64,000 nucleotides of DNA, taken from NCBI RefSeq assembly GCF_022968795.1, contig NZ_JALJRB010000004.1, positions 124,001 through 188,000 on the forward strand. The letters run 5' to 3'. Positions 8,583 through 17,221 of the stretch are shown here, piece after piece (within the stretch, counting starts at the first letter, position 1; every line of letters begins with the position of its first letter). The position numbers were made by a program, and so were the translations under genes. Source of the stretch: Desulfatitalea alkaliphila. GTDB lineage: Bacteria > Desulfobacterota > Desulfobacteria > Desulfobacterales > Desulfosarcinaceae. The notes below the pieces were generated by a model. That model saw nothing but the letters and a program-made list of their open reading frames with translations. It was not told the DNA's origin and searched no databases.

Positions 8583-9060
8583 AGTGACATCGCTTGTTCT
8601 CGTACGGAGTGGAGAACCCTGGGGGCAGTTTAAAGTTTAAAGTTTAAAGTTTAAAGCAAGGAATTCTGCCGGTTAGATGGGGTGGGGGTGTGTAGGGGCG
8701 GACCTGTGTGTCCGCCCTTGGTGGTGGGGGCCTGGGGGGTGGATTGGGAGGCGGTTTGGGCGGATGCCTGGGGGGAGCACGCGGGCAGACACATAGGTCT
8801 TTTTCCTACCATTAAAGTGACTTGGCCTGTTCTCGCACGGAGGCGGGTGGGTCGGGGGGCTGGGGGATGCAATGCGTGCAGGCGCATAGGGGCCGTTATG
8901 GGGTGGGCGTAAGGCGTTTGGCCCGCACTGTTTGAGCGCAGCGAGTTTGCGGGCCGCCTGGAGCCCACCCCATTACGGCCCCTTGGCGCCAAAACGCGCA
9001 TCACCCAGGCCCCCGGCCCACCCGCCGGCGGTCGCTCAACGCTCCCTACGAACCCTACGA
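8583..9060. repeat. Composite intergenic repeat, copy A
   Basis: About 480 bases with no real gene. Contents in order: a unit starting agtgacatcgcttgttctcg (8583-8610); four tandem tttaaag heptamers (8629-8656); a taggggcgga...tccgccc palindrome (8692-8718); a second copy of the first unit (8816-8842); and a large imperfect palindrome. The palindrome's outer arms are aggggccgttatggggtggg and its complement (about 8887-8984), with inner arms ggcccgca/tgcgggcc. The same modules recur in the same order at 33116-33712. The ORFs that cross it are translations of the repeat, not genes. Confidence 0.7.
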
Positions 9061-9115
9061 ACCCTACGTACCATGAACCTTGCGAACCATGCCAACCATG
9101 TGAACCATGCGCACA
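9049..9115. repeat. Degenerate 9-base tandem repeats
   Basis: Directly after composite repeat copy A lies a run of degenerate nine-base units: acgaaccct twice, then acgtaccat, gaaccttgc, gaaccatgc, caaccatgt and gaaccatgc. The remaining bases to 9234 hold only the candidate promoter and ribosome site of the next gene. Confidence 0.6.
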
Positions 9116-9138
9116 GCAACCTTTGCCAGGGCTGGAAC

Positions 9139-9167
9139 TTGACATTCCATTTCGACGGCTTAAGAGT
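9139..9167 (+). promoter_or_regulatory. Candidate promoter of the HMA-domain protein
   Basis: A perfect TTGACA at 9139-9144 is followed after 16-17 bases by the weak -10 candidates taagag or aagagt. It lies about 70 bases before the start codon. Only the -35 box is convincing. I see no clear CueR-type dyad. Confidence 0.3.
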
Positions 9168-9234
9168 AAGAGCTGTCTTGCTTAATGGGTTACGGCGCCA
9201 TTGCAGCCATTTATCTGAATAAGGAGAAACACTC

Positions 9235-9441
9235 ATGGAAGAACAGACCTTTAAGATTCCCAATATCACTTGCGGCCATTGCACCCACACCATCGAGAGT
9301 GAATTGAAAGAGGTGCCCGGCGTCGTGCGGGTGGCCGGTGACGTGGCGGCCAAATCGGTCACCGTCGCCTATGAGGCGCCGGCCACGCGGGATGCGATTG
9401 TCGCCACCTTGAAGGAGATCAACTATCCGGCGGCCGAGTAG
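9235..9441 (+). CDS. Heavy-metal-associated (HMA) domain protein, CopZ-like
   Basis: A 68-aa single-domain ferredoxin-like metallochaperone. The metal motif ITCGHCTHTIE (CxxC) is near residue 12, then the usual KEVPGVVRV strand-turn and a C-terminal ATLKEINYP helix. Such proteins bind Cu(I), or sometimes other soft metals, and hand them to P-type ATPases. No copper ATPase or CueR-like regulator is adjacent. Start supported by aaggag 11 bases upstream. It converges on uvsE with only 9 bases between them. Confidence 0.9.
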   Translation: MEEQTFKIPNITCGHCTHTIESELKEVPGVVRVAGDVAAKSVTVAYEAPATRDAIVATLKEINYPAAE

Positions 9442-9450
9442 ACGCCCGCA

Positions 9451-10365
9451 TCAGCCGCAACGCTGCTGCAATTCTCCCGGAAGCGTTCTCATCAGCCGCA
9501 GGATGGCCACTTCCTTGGCCTTGGCCTCGATTTCCACGGTGATGTCCAGATCACGCCATTCGCAGGGAAAATCGGCCGGATCAATGAATTCGTGGTGCGG
9601 GCCGCAGGGGCCGGTCGGCCCTCTGTGTTGCGGGCTGGAGAGATGAAACAGGGGTTCGCGCCGCCAGGTGGCCAGTGCGGCGCGGGTGGCGTCGACGACG
9701 GAGAGGCCGTCGCGGAGGCATCGGTGGTGATGCAGATCGTAGACCAGCGGGACCTCGGTTTGGCGGCACACGGGCAGCAGGTCGGCGGGAGTGAAGACAC
9801 GGTCGTCGTTTTCCAGGGTGATCCGTCCGCGCACCTCCGCGGGCAGCTGTTCGATGGCCTGCACCAGCCGTTTCAGGGCAACGGGCTTGTCACGGTAAGC
9901 GCCGCCGCCGTGCAGATTGATCACATCGGCATTGACCCATTCGGCCACCTCGGCCTGGTAGATCAGTTCCGCCAGCGAGCGTTGCACCACGTCCGGGGAG
10001 GGAGAGTTGAGCACGATGAATTGATCGGGGTGGAAGGTGGTGCGGATGTCGTGCTTGCGGCTGAAGCGCCCGCAGCGGCGGAAGAGGTCTACGAGCGACT
10101 TCGCATCCGGCAAGTCTTCCATGACGTAGCCCGCATGGGGATGGGTTTTGAGGGGCAGAATCTGGCTGTTGATGCGAAAATCGCCGATGCCGTTGGCATG
10201 GCAAAAGGCCAGTGCTTGATAGAGGGCTTCCGCGTTGTGCCGGATGATCTCCGCCAGGAGGCGCAACTGTTCGGGCCGTGGATTGGTCGAGAGATGCTTG
10301 GCCGTTGTTCGGCGAAAGCGGATGGGGGCTTCACGGAAAATGCAGCATAGGCCGAAACGGATCAT
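9451..10365 (-). CDS. uvsE: UV damage endonuclease UvsE/UVDE
   Basis: A 304-aa TIM-barrel nuclease that nicks DNA 5' of UV photoproducts and other lesions. Family hallmarks visible in order are: GLCCIFREAPIRFRRTT at the N-terminus, FRINSQILPLKTHP, TFHPDQFIVLNSP (metal and substrate residues), INLHGGGAYRDK, LENDDRVFTPADLL and VYDLHHHR, then the C-terminal EIEAKAKE. Length is typical. The metal ligands (His, Glu, Asp) are all present, so the enzyme should be active. It stands alone; the corA gene lies 45 bases upstream on the same strand. Confidence 0.92.
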   Translation of the reverse strand: MIRFGLCCIFREAPIRFRRTTAKHLSTNPRPEQLRLLAEIIRHNAEALYQALAFCHANGIGDFRINSQILPLKTHPHAGYVMEDLPDAKSLVDLFRRCGRFSRKHDIRTTFHPDQFIVLNSPSPDVVQRSLAELIYQAEVAEWVNADVINLHGGGAYRDKPVALKRLVQAIEQLPAEVRGRITLENDDRVFTPADLLPVCRQTEVPLVYDLHHHRCLRDGLSVVDATRAALATWRREPLFHLSSPQHRGPTGPCGPHHEFIDPADFPCEWRDLDITVEIEAKAKEVAILRLMRTLPGELQQRCG

Positions 10366-10405
10366 CGAAGGCTCCTGGTGATCACTTCCACGTTATGATG
10401 CCGAC

Positions 10406-10431
10406 AAGGGCTAGAACCAGCCCTTTTTTTT
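10406..10431 (+). terminator. Possible plus-strand terminator inside the 3' end of corA
   Basis: The stem aagggct (10406-10412) / agccctt (10419-10425) with a six-base loop is followed by a run of eight T on the plus strand. It overlaps the last codons of corA (Lys-Lys-Lys-Gly-Trp-Phe), so the T run could be a by-product of coding. If active it would stop antisense transcription arriving from the HMA gene side. Confidence 0.35.
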
Positions 10432-11478
10432 GAAGTAGACGAGCAAGCCCAGTGCCGTCAGGCCCATGATCCCCAAGGCGAAACCGTATCCCCAGCGCCA
10501 CTCCAGTTCGGGCATGACCCTGAAATTCATACCGTAGACACCGGCGATGAAGGTCAGGGGAATGAAAATGGTGGCGATGATGGTCAGGGTTTTCATCACT
10601 TCGCTCATGCGATTGCTGATGGTGGACAAGTGCAGTTCGAGCACGCCCGCCAGCAGATCCCGGTAGGACTCGATGGTGTCCATGACCTGGATGGTGTGGT
10701 CATGAACGTCACGGAAGAAAATAGCGGTTTCCCGGTGGATCAGGGTGCTGTCCTGGCGGGCCAGGGCGGCGATCACTTCCCGCAGCGGCCATATCCGCTT
10801 GCGCAGGCCGATCACTTCCCGTTTGAGCGCATGGAGGCGGTGCAGGATCTCGGGTTTCGGGTTGTCGATGGTTTGTTCTTCCAGCTCATCGATGCGGGTG
10901 CCGATCTGCTCCAGGATGACAAAATAGTGGTCCACCACGGCATCCACCAAGGCATAGGCCAGGTAGTCGCAACCGCTTCCGCGGATGCGGCCGCGGTTCT
11001 TTTGCAGGCGTTCGCGCACCGGTGTGAAAACATCCCCCGTGGACTCCTGGAAAGAGATCAGCACCCGATCAGTAAGAATCAAACTCACCTGTTCTGAAAT
11101 CACCCGTGCCTCTTCGGGAAGATAACGCAGCATGGGCAGGACGATATAGAGATAGTGATCGAAGCTCTCCAACTTGGGCCGCTGAGCCGTGTGCAGGATA
11201 TCCTCCTGGGTCAGGGGATGGATCTTGAAGTGTTCGCCGATGCGGGCGATGACGGCTGTGTCGTGGATGCCGTCCACGTTTAGCCAGGTGTTGCGTGGGC
11301 CGTCGCAACAGGTCAGGGCTGCGGCCATGTTGATGTCCTGATGCGGGGTGACGGCGTCGGCGTCGTAATCGATGACCGTCAAGAATACCCGTTCGAGCTT
11401 CTGCTCGCCGATGTGCACCAGGGTGCCGGGTGAAGCACCGGCCTTGGCGGCGGCGCTATGGCGATACCGTCCAGCCAT
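10411..11478 (-). CDS. corA: Magnesium/cobalt transport protein CorA
   Basis: A 355-aa CorA-family divalent cation channel. The N-terminal cytoplasmic domain contains WLNVDGIHD and FKIHPLTQEDIL. A long helical stalk follows, then two C-terminal membrane helices with the signature GMN motif at residues 316-318 between them. The basic tail KKKGWF is usual. The ATG at 11478 is chosen. Its agggagg site is only three bases away, so an upstream TTG at 11493, which overlaps the previous gene's stop, is a real alternative. Gene order suggests cotranscription with the DUF523-DUF1722 gene. Confidence 0.9.
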   Translation of the reverse strand: MAGRYRHSAAAKAGASPGTLVHIGEQKLERVFLTVIDYDADAVTPHQDINMAAALTCCDGPRNTWLNVDGIHDTAVIARIGEHFKIHPLTQEDILHTAQRPKLESFDHYLYIVLPMLRYLPEEARVISEQVSLILTDRVLISFQESTGDVFTPVRERLQKNRGRIRGSGCDYLAYALVDAVVDHYFVILEQIGTRIDELEEQTIDNPKPEILHRLHALKREVIGLRKRIWPLREVIAALARQDSTLIHRETAIFFRDVHDHTIQVMDTIESYRDLLAGVLELHLSTISNRMSEVMKTLTIIATIFIPLTFIAGVYGMNFRVMPELEWRWGYGFALGIMGLTALGLLVYFKKKGWF

Positions 11479-11489
11479 GAGCCTCCCTT

Positions 11490-12440
11490 TCAAGTGTGGT
11501 TGCGCAGTTGCAGGTCGATAGGATGGGGGTTGAGATAGGTCTGTCCGGCAAGATAGCTTTGATCGTATTTGCGCACATAGTGGTTGATCAAAGTGATGGG
11601 CACGATCAGGGGCACATGCCCTTGCCGGTACCGGGAGATGATTTCCAGCATCTCTTGTTTCTCCGCCGCATCCAGCTGTTTCTTAAAATAGCCGAGCAGG
11701 TGCTGCAGCACGTTCACATTCTTGGCCGGCGTGGTTTTCAGGGACAGGGCCTCCAGAAAAAGCCCTTCATAGCCGTCATACAGAGCGTCCACGGGTTTTG
11801 CTTTACCCTCGGCCACCAGTTTGCCCAGTTGGCGATAGTGATTGGGGCTGTGGGCCATCAGCAGCAATTTTTCGCGGGTGTGAAAGGCCACCAAGTTCCC
11901 CTGACGCTTTCCCGAGGCCAGGGATGCCCGCCAGCGGCGCAAAGCGAAGATGTTTTCAATGAAGTTTTCCCGCAGCTTGGGGTCGTGCAAACGTCCCTCC
12001 TCCTCCACCGGAATGCGCGGGAAGCGCTTGCTGAAGGCCGCCGCGAAGAGGCCGCTGCCGGTTTTGGACGGCATGCCGCCGCTGTTGTACACTTTTACCC
12101 GCCACATGCCGCTGCTGGGGGAGTCTTTCTTGAATATGAAACCGCACAGATCCTCATCGGCCAGTAGATCCAGCCGTTGCCTCACCCATTGTTGCATCCG
12201 CTCCGTGTGGTCGATACCGCTGCGCGTGGTCACCAGGCGCGGGTTTTGCACATCACCGACCAGACGCATGCTTTCCCGCGGAACGGGCAAGCCGCACTCC
12301 ACTTCGGGGCAGACCGGCACGAACTGCACATAGCGACCCAGGGTCTCCTTAATGAAGTGGTCCAGCTTGTGGCCGCCGTCGTAGCGTACTGGGTTGCCCA
12401 ACAGGCAACTGCTGATGCCGAGTTTGATGGCTTCATTCAT
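11490..12440 (-). CDS. DUF523-DUF1722 (YbgA-type) two-domain protein
   Basis: A 316-aa protein. Residues 1-150 form a DUF523 domain (LGISSCLLGNPVRYDGGHK; PVCPEVECGLPVPRE; LVT..SGIDHT). Residues 170-310 form DUF1722 (AFHTREKLLLMAHSPNHYRQLG; NVLQHLLGYFKKQL; LINHYVRKY). Stand-alone DUF523 proteins of the TudS type are Fe-S thiouracil desulfidases. Here Cys residues are at 12, 44, 49 and 99, but the SPSCG cysteine of TudS reads Ser (SPSSG), so desulfidase activity is uncertain. Start at 12440 supported by aggagccagg. It lies immediately upstream of corA with no gap. Confidence 0.82.
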   Translation of the reverse strand: MNEAIKLGISSCLLGNPVRYDGGHKLDHFIKETLGRYVQFVPVCPEVECGLPVPRESMRLVGDVQNPRLVTTRSGIDHTERMQQWVRQRLDLLADEDLCGFIFKKDSPSSGMWRVKVYNSGGMPSKTGSGLFAAAFSKRFPRIPVEEEGRLHDPKLRENFIENIFALRRWRASLASGKRQGNLVAFHTREKLLLMAHSPNHYRQLGKLVAEGKAKPVDALYDGYEGLFLEALSLKTTPAKNVNVLQHLLGYFKKQLDAAEKQEMLEIISRYRQGHVPLIVPITLINHYVRKYDQSYLAGQTYLNPHPIDLQLRNHT

Positions 12441-12703
12441 TTCCTGGCTCCTATTTTTGCAGTGGTGGTGACGGTGATGACCCGGAGAGAGATGATGAAG
12501 GACACCGGCCATGCGGCCGAAAAATTCGATCCAACATTCCAAAGACACCTATACCGCACCGCCGTTTCGGGGTATATAGCATACGGTGGTCGCGAATGGT
12601 TTTTCGATTTCCAATGGGCAAGCCCCGACTCGGACTTTGTGGATAACCGCATAACAAAGACCCATCGACCCGCATGGACCAAAAAGATAAAGGATGATCC
12701 GAA

Positions 12704-13141
12704 ATGTTGGCGCAAATCGATACCTTGATTCGAGAGAACACCCTTTGTGTACTGGCCACCGCCGGTAAAGAGGGGCCGCACACCTCCTTGATGGCCTATG
12801 TCGCTTCGTCGGACGGCAAACAGATTTTCCTCGTCACGCCCAAGGACACCTTGAAGTACCGTAATTTGTGCCATCAGCCCAAGGTGAGCCTGATGGTGGA
12901 CACCCGGGAGCGGGCGCCTCGCGGCCAAGTGCAGGCGCTGACCATCAACGGGCTGGCCGTGGAAATGACCGTTCCGGCCGAGCTGGTGTCGACACGCGCC
13001 CTCTTCGAGGAGCAGCATCCCCATCTGCGTCGACTGATGCAGAGCGAGCAACTCGCCTTTATGCGGGTCGCTATCACCTCGGTGCAACTGCTTGACGGTC
13101 CGCAAAAGGCCCATTTCGTGCAAATGCCGCCGCAGCCGTGA
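12704..13141 (+). CDS. Pyridoxamine 5'-phosphate oxidase-fold (PPOX) protein
   Basis: A 145-aa split-barrel flavin-binding-fold protein. It shows the opening strand NTLCVLATAGKEGPHTSLMAY, the KYRNLCHQPKVSLMVDTR block and a C-terminal VQLLDG strand. These are the pattern of small PPOX-family FMN or F420-type binders. The specific substrate is unknown. The start has aagga at 9-base spacing. It converges with another, different PPOX-fold gene just downstream, separated by 71 bases that hold a hairpin. Confidence 0.8.
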   Translation: MLAQIDTLIRENTLCVLATAGKEGPHTSLMAYVASSDGKQIFLVTPKDTLKYRNLCHQPKVSLMVDTRERAPRGQVQALTINGLAVEMTVPAELVSTRALFEEQHPHLRRLMQSEQLAFMRVAITSVQLLDGPQKAHFVQMPPQP

Positions 13142-13142
13142 T

Positions 13143-13189
13143 CGGCGGCAGGAGCGACGCCCCATCGGAGGTACCGCTCCGAGCCGCCG
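13143..13189. terminator. Hairpin between the convergent PPOX genes
   Basis: The arms cggcggcaggagcg (13143-13156) and cgctccgagccgccg (13175-13189) pair with one bulge. Neither side has a T run. It could act as a bidirectional transcript barrier but is not a classical intrinsic terminator. Confidence 0.35.
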
Positions 13190-13212
13190 CCATCGGCCGT
13201 TAAAGAGCCGCC

Positions 13213-13602
13213 CTAATCGGTTTCCTCCCCGGGCCCGATCAACGGCAACTCCTTGTCGATCTTGAAAAAGACCAGAAATCGCGGCCCCTCGTGCGGCTTG
13301 TCCTTCGGGTAGACCCGCCGTTTGAGTTGATCCAGCAGCTCGCTGTCCTGCTCCTCGCGGATTTTGGTCAGGAAGAAGCGTTTGCCCTGGTACCCCTCCG
13401 ATCCCTCCCGGAAGAGATAGGCGGCATGGGGATTGCTCTGCAGATATTGGTGGCTCAGGCGGTCGTTCATGATGAAGGCCAAGGTGCCGTCCGCCATGAC
13501 GTGGGGCCGGCTGTAAACGGCCGCATCCACGTTTCCCTGTTGATCGGCGGTGGCCAGCACGCCGAAGCCGCGGTTGTTTTCAAAGTACGCTTTCAGCTCC
13601 AT
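13213..13602 (-). CDS. Pyridoxamine 5'-phosphate oxidase-fold (PPOX) protein
   Basis: A 129-aa small split-barrel protein. Segments visible are RGFGVLATADQQGNVDAAVYSRP, then LAFIMNDRLSHQYLQSNPHAAYLF, and KRFFLTKI near the middle. These fit the family of putative FMN-binding heme-utilisation or general stress-like proteins. It is clearly not a recent copy of the neighbouring PPOX gene. The start has aaggag 6 bases upstream. Its promoter must lie in the short gap before 13641, where the SDR-DUF2867 gene ends on the same strand, so cotranscription from upstream is possible. Confidence 0.8.
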   Translation of the reverse strand: MELKAYFENNRGFGVLATADQQGNVDAAVYSRPHVMADGTLAFIMNDRLSHQYLQSNPHAAYLFREGSEGYQGKRFFLTKIREEQDSELLDQLKRRVYPKDKPHEGPRFLVFFKIDKELPLIGPGEETD

Positions 13603-13640
13603 CGTTTTCTCCTTGTGTAGGTGGTGAATGTTGTTTGTTG

Positions 13641-15221
13641 TTAGTGGTCCGTTGTGTCGGATTGCGCTGTCGGCGCGTGTGCGTGGACCGACCGCGGCAA
13701 CGCGCAGGCCATGACGCTGCGGCTATCCATGGGGCGCACGGGTCCTGTCTGTCGCGCACCGGCGCTCCGTGCCATGGCTTTCAGCATACCCTGGTAGAGC
13801 CAAACATGAAATGGGTAGAGCAAGATCCAGTAAAAGATGCCGGCCAAACCGTGGGGCCGGAAACGCGCCAGCAAGCTGAGTCGGCTGCGTCCGGGGCCGG
13901 CGGGTTGGGTTTGCATGTCCAGCAGCGCCTCGCCGGGCATGCGCATTTCCGGCAACAAGGTCATGCGGCGGCCTCGCTCCAGGACCAGCACCCGCCAAAA
14001 GTCCAGCGCGTCACCGACGCCGATGGTTTCGGGGTGACGCCGCCCCCGCCGCAGGCCCACGCCGCCGGCCCAACGATCCAGCCGTCCCCGCAAGCGCCAG
14101 AGCGGTTTGCCGAAATAGTAGCCGGTGTCACCACCGATGCGGGCCACCACGGGCCAAACCTTTTCGGGGGGTAGATCCAGATCGATATGGTAGCCCAATT
14201 GGAACAAGGTGCCGCCGGCATAGGCCGCATCGCCGCAATAGGCCCACTCCGGCGGTTGCAGGTGGCCCGCATCGCTCCAGCAAGTCTCCACCTGCTTTTC
14301 GAGAATGCGGTCCAGGGCGCGGCGCATGGCCTGGCGGCAGTCGATCAAATCGATGGGCACCAGATCCCGAATGCGATGATCGCTGCAGGTGGTCGGCACG
14401 CTCAACCCCTCGGTCAAGGGCAGGGCGATGGCGGCAGGCACCGGGGTGACCAGGTGGATCCAGCGGGCGCTGAGCCGGGGCGTGAGCAGCGGTACCGGGA
14501 TGACCCGGCGCCGGGGCAAGCCCGCCTCCTCGGCATAGAGGCGGATCAGGTCGGCGTAGGCGAGCACATCCGGCCCACCGATATCGAAGGTGCCGCCTTG
14601 CGTGGCGGGGTTTTGCAGGCAGCCGACCAAGTAATCGAGCACATTGGCGATGGCGATGGGTTGAGTGGGGGTGTGCACCCAACGGGGGGTGATCATCACC
14701 GGCAGCCGCTCGACCAGGTAGCGCAAAATTTCAAAGGAGGCGCTGCCGGATCCGATAATCATGGCGGCTTGCAGCACCGTGGTCGGAACCGGCCCGGATT
14801 GCAGAATCCGGCCCACCTCGTGGCGCGAGGCCAGATGATGACTCAGTTTGGGATGGCTCGCATCGCCCAAGCCGCCCAGGTAAACGATCTGTTCCATTTG
14901 GTTGTGCTGTGCGGCGTCGCGCATATTGAGGGCCGCTTGCCGGTCGGCTTCGGCATAATGGTCGTGCTGGGCCACCATCCCATGGACCAGGTAGCAGGCC
15001 GCCCGGCATCCACGCCCGGCCGCGATCACCGAGGCGGCATCCAACATGTCCCCGGCCGCCAGCGAGACACCCGCTGCATGGGCCCAGGGGCGGCAGGACA
15101 GCTTGTCCAGGTTGCGGCCCATGGCGCGCACCCGGTAGCCGGCCGCCAACAATCTGGGAATCAAGCGGCCCCCCACATAACCGGTGGCGCCGGTAACAAG
15201 AATCGGCTGGTCCGTTTTCAT
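13641..15221 (-). CDS. SDR-like NAD(P)-binding protein with C-terminal DUF2867
   Basis: A 526-aa two-domain protein. Residues 1-~300 are an atypical SDR/NmrA-like Rossmann domain (LVTGATGYVGGRLIPRLL at the N-terminus; CYLVHGM; QIVYLGGLGD; TVLQAAMIIGSGSASFE). Residues ~330-480 match DUF2867 (YHIDLDLPPEKVWPVVARIGG; WRVLVLERGRRMTLLPEMRMPGEALL; FRPHGLAGIFYWILLYPFH). The last ~35 residues are low-complexity. The combination is a known family of unknown activity, often annotated as an oxidoreductase. It is divergent from ftsH across a 172-base gap. Confidence 0.8.
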   Translation of the reverse strand: MKTDQPILVTGATGYVGGRLIPRLLAAGYRVRAMGRNLDKLSCRPWAHAAGVSLAAGDMLDAASVIAAGRGCRAACYLVHGMVAQHDHYAEADRQAALNMRDAAQHNQMEQIVYLGGLGDASHPKLSHHLASRHEVGRILQSGPVPTTVLQAAMIIGSGSASFEILRYLVERLPVMITPRWVHTPTQPIAIANVLDYLVGCLQNPATQGGTFDIGGPDVLAYADLIRLYAEEAGLPRRRVIPVPLLTPRLSARWIHLVTPVPAAIALPLTEGLSVPTTCSDHRIRDLVPIDLIDCRQAMRRALDRILEKQVETCWSDAGHLQPPEWAYCGDAAYAGGTLFQLGYHIDLDLPPEKVWPVVARIGGDTGYYFGKPLWRLRGRLDRWAGGVGLRRGRRHPETIGVGDALDFWRVLVLERGRRMTLLPEMRMPGEALLDMQTQPAGPGRSRLSLLARFRPHGLAGIFYWILLYPFHVWLYQGMLKAMARSAGARQTGPVRPMDSRSVMACALPRSVHAHAPTAQSDTTDH

Positions 15222-15393
15222 AGGCCATCACTTTCGTTGAACTTGTCAATAAGGCATTTGATGGATGTCATCGCACAAAACAGTGCTGATAGGCATTGTG
15301 CAACACTGCATACCCGCACTTGCATATCCTCTGCAATGGTTTATCATAAAAGTGAAAATTCCTTCCGCCCAAAACAGCCGATGAGGAGCATGC

Positions 15394-17208
15394 ATGGAAA
15401 AGCATCACAAGTTTTCCATTTGGTACGTCATAATGGCCATCTGGGGTATTTTGCTGATTCACAATTTGATGATTTCCGCCTTTGCCATCGAAACCATTCC
15501 TTACAGTCGCTTTTTGCGATTGGTGCAGGAACAACGTATCACTGAAGTCTCCATCACCGAGAACCAGATTCAGGGCCGCATGGTTCCCGAAGGGGGCGTT
15601 GACGGCCGTAGTGTCCCCTTTCGCACCGTGCGGGTCGATCCCGAAATCTCCAAGCTGCTGGACGAACACGATGTCACCTTCAAAGGGGAGATCGAGTCCA
15701 CCTGGCTGCGTGACATCCTCTCCTGGGTGTTGCCGGTGGCCTTGTTCGTGGGAATCTGGCTTTACATGATCAAACGTATCCAGGGGCAACAGCAAGGGTT
15801 CATGACCCTTGGTAAGAACAAGGCCAAAATCTACGTGGAAGACGAGGTGGGGGTCACCTTTGAGGACGCGGCCGGCGTGGACGAAGCCAAGCAGGAGTTG
15901 GTGGAAGTGATCGATTTTCTCAAAAAACCGGAACGCTTCACCTCCATCGGCGGCAAAATGCCGCGCGGCATTCTGCTGGTGGGGCCGCCGGGCACCGGCA
16001 AGACGCTTCTGGCCAAAGCGGTGGCCGGCGAAAGCGGTGTACCCTTCTTCAGCATGAGCGGTTCGGAGTTCGTGGAGATGTTCGTGGGCATGGGAGCGGC
16101 CCGGGTACGCGATCTTTTCAATCAGGCCAAACAGAAGGCCCCCTGTATCATCTTCATCGATGAGTTGGACGCCCTGGGCAAGGCTCGCGGCTTTGGCGGC
16201 ATGGGCGGCCATGACGAGCGGGAGCAGACCTTGAACCAGTTGCTTGTGGAGATGGACGGCTTCGATGCCCAGGTGGGGGTGATTCTCATGGCGGCCACCA
16301 ACCGACCCGAAATTCTCGATCCGGCGCTGATGCGTCCCGGACGCTTTGATCGGCAGGTGCTGGTGGATCGGCCCGACAAGAACGGCCGCGAGGCCATCTT
16401 GAAGGTGCACCTCAAGAACGTGCATCTGGACGATGATATCGATGTAGAGAAGGTCGCCGCCATGACCCCCGGCATGGTGGGGGCCGACCTGGCCAACCTG
16501 GTCAATGAGGCGGCGCTTCTGGCGGTGCGGCGCGACCGGCGGAAGGTGCGCATGGAGGATTTCGAAGAGGCCGTGGAAAGGGTGGTGGCCGGCCTCGAGA
16601 AGAAAAACCGGTTGATCAATCCCGAGGAGAAAAAAATCGTCGCCTACCATGAAGTGGGTCACGCCCTCGTGGCCATGGCCTTGCCCGGAACCGACCCCGT
16701 GCAGAAGATCACCATCATCCCGCGGGGCATCGCCGCTTTGGGGTACACCATGCAGGTGCCTACCGAAGACCGGTTCCTGATGCGCAAGACCGAACTGCTC
16801 AACAAGATCGCCACCCTGCTGGGCGGCCGGGCGGCGGAGGCCATTGTTTTCGACGATATTTCCACCGGCGCCCACAACGACTTGTCCAAGGCCACCGATA
16901 TCGCCCGCAGCATGGTCACCCAATACGGAATGAGCGAGGCCATCGGACAAGTTTATCATGCCGCCGACCAACGCTCCCAATTTCTTTACCCCGGCATGGA
17001 GCGTCACGGCGAGTACAGCCAAGGCACGGCCGAGCTGATCGACCAGGAGGTGCGCGAGATCATCAACCGGCAGTACGAGGTGGCCCGTGATATCCTGCAA
17101 GCGCGTCGTGAACTGCTGGAGCGCAGCACCCAACGGCTGTTGGAGCAGGAAACCATCGCCGGCGAAGAGCTCAAGGCGATCGCCGAAGAGATCCGGCGCA
17201 ACCGGTGA
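15394..17208 (+). CDS. ftsH: ATP-dependent zinc metalloprotease FtsH
   Basis: A 604-aa membrane-anchored AAA+ protease for quality control of membrane and short-lived cytoplasmic proteins. Transmembrane helices lie at about residues 11-31 and 111-126 with a periplasmic domain between. Walker A GPPGTGKT is at 197-204, Walker [10 protein letters not shown] near 252-260, the pore loop MFVGMGA near 229 and the SRH near 302-320. The zinc site HEVGH is at 419-423 with a later Asp in the [10 protein letters not shown] region. It is slightly shorter than E. coli FtsH and ends in a basic helix. The start has gaggag upstream. Confidence 0.95.
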   Translation: MEKHHKFSIWYVIMAIWGILLIHNLMISAFAIETIPYSRFLRLVQEQRITEVSITENQIQGRMVPEGGVDGRSVPFRTVRVDPEISKLLDEHDVTFKGEIESTWLRDILSWVLPVALFVGIWLYMIKRIQGQQQGFMTLGKNKAKIYVEDEVGVTFEDAAGVDEAKQELVEVIDFLKKPERFTSIGGKMPRGILLVGPPGTGKTLLAKAVAGESGVPFFSMSGSEFVEMFVGMGAARVRDLFNQAKQKAPCIIFIDELDALGKARGFGGMGGHDEREQTLNQLLVEMDGFDAQVGVILMAATNRPEILDPALMRPGRFDRQVLVDRPDKNGREAILKVHLKNVHLDDDIDVEKVAAMTPGMVGADLANLVNEAALLAVRRDRRKVRMEDFEEAVERVVAGLEKKNRLINPEEKKIVAYHEVGHALVAMALPGTDPVQKITIIPRGIAALGYTMQVPTEDRFLMRKTELLNKIATLLGGRAAEAIVFDDISTGAHNDLSKATDIARSMVTQYGMSEAIGQVYHAADQRSQFLYPGMERHGEYSQGTAELIDQEVREIINRQYEVARDILQARRELLERSTQRLLEQETIAGEELKAIAEEIRRNR

Positions 17209-17221
17209 TGCAGCCATGGGG

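Noticed and set aside
8651-9145. 164-codon minus-strand frame in repeat copy A, and its relative at 33226-33771
   Set aside because: Both are translations of the same dispersed repeat (RRPANSLRSN-type peptide). Similarity between them reflects the DNA repeat, not a protein family.
15240-15260. TTGACA box on the minus strand upstream of the SDR-DUF2867 gene
   Set aside because: A matching -10 box would fall on or beside the start codon at 15221, and none is present.
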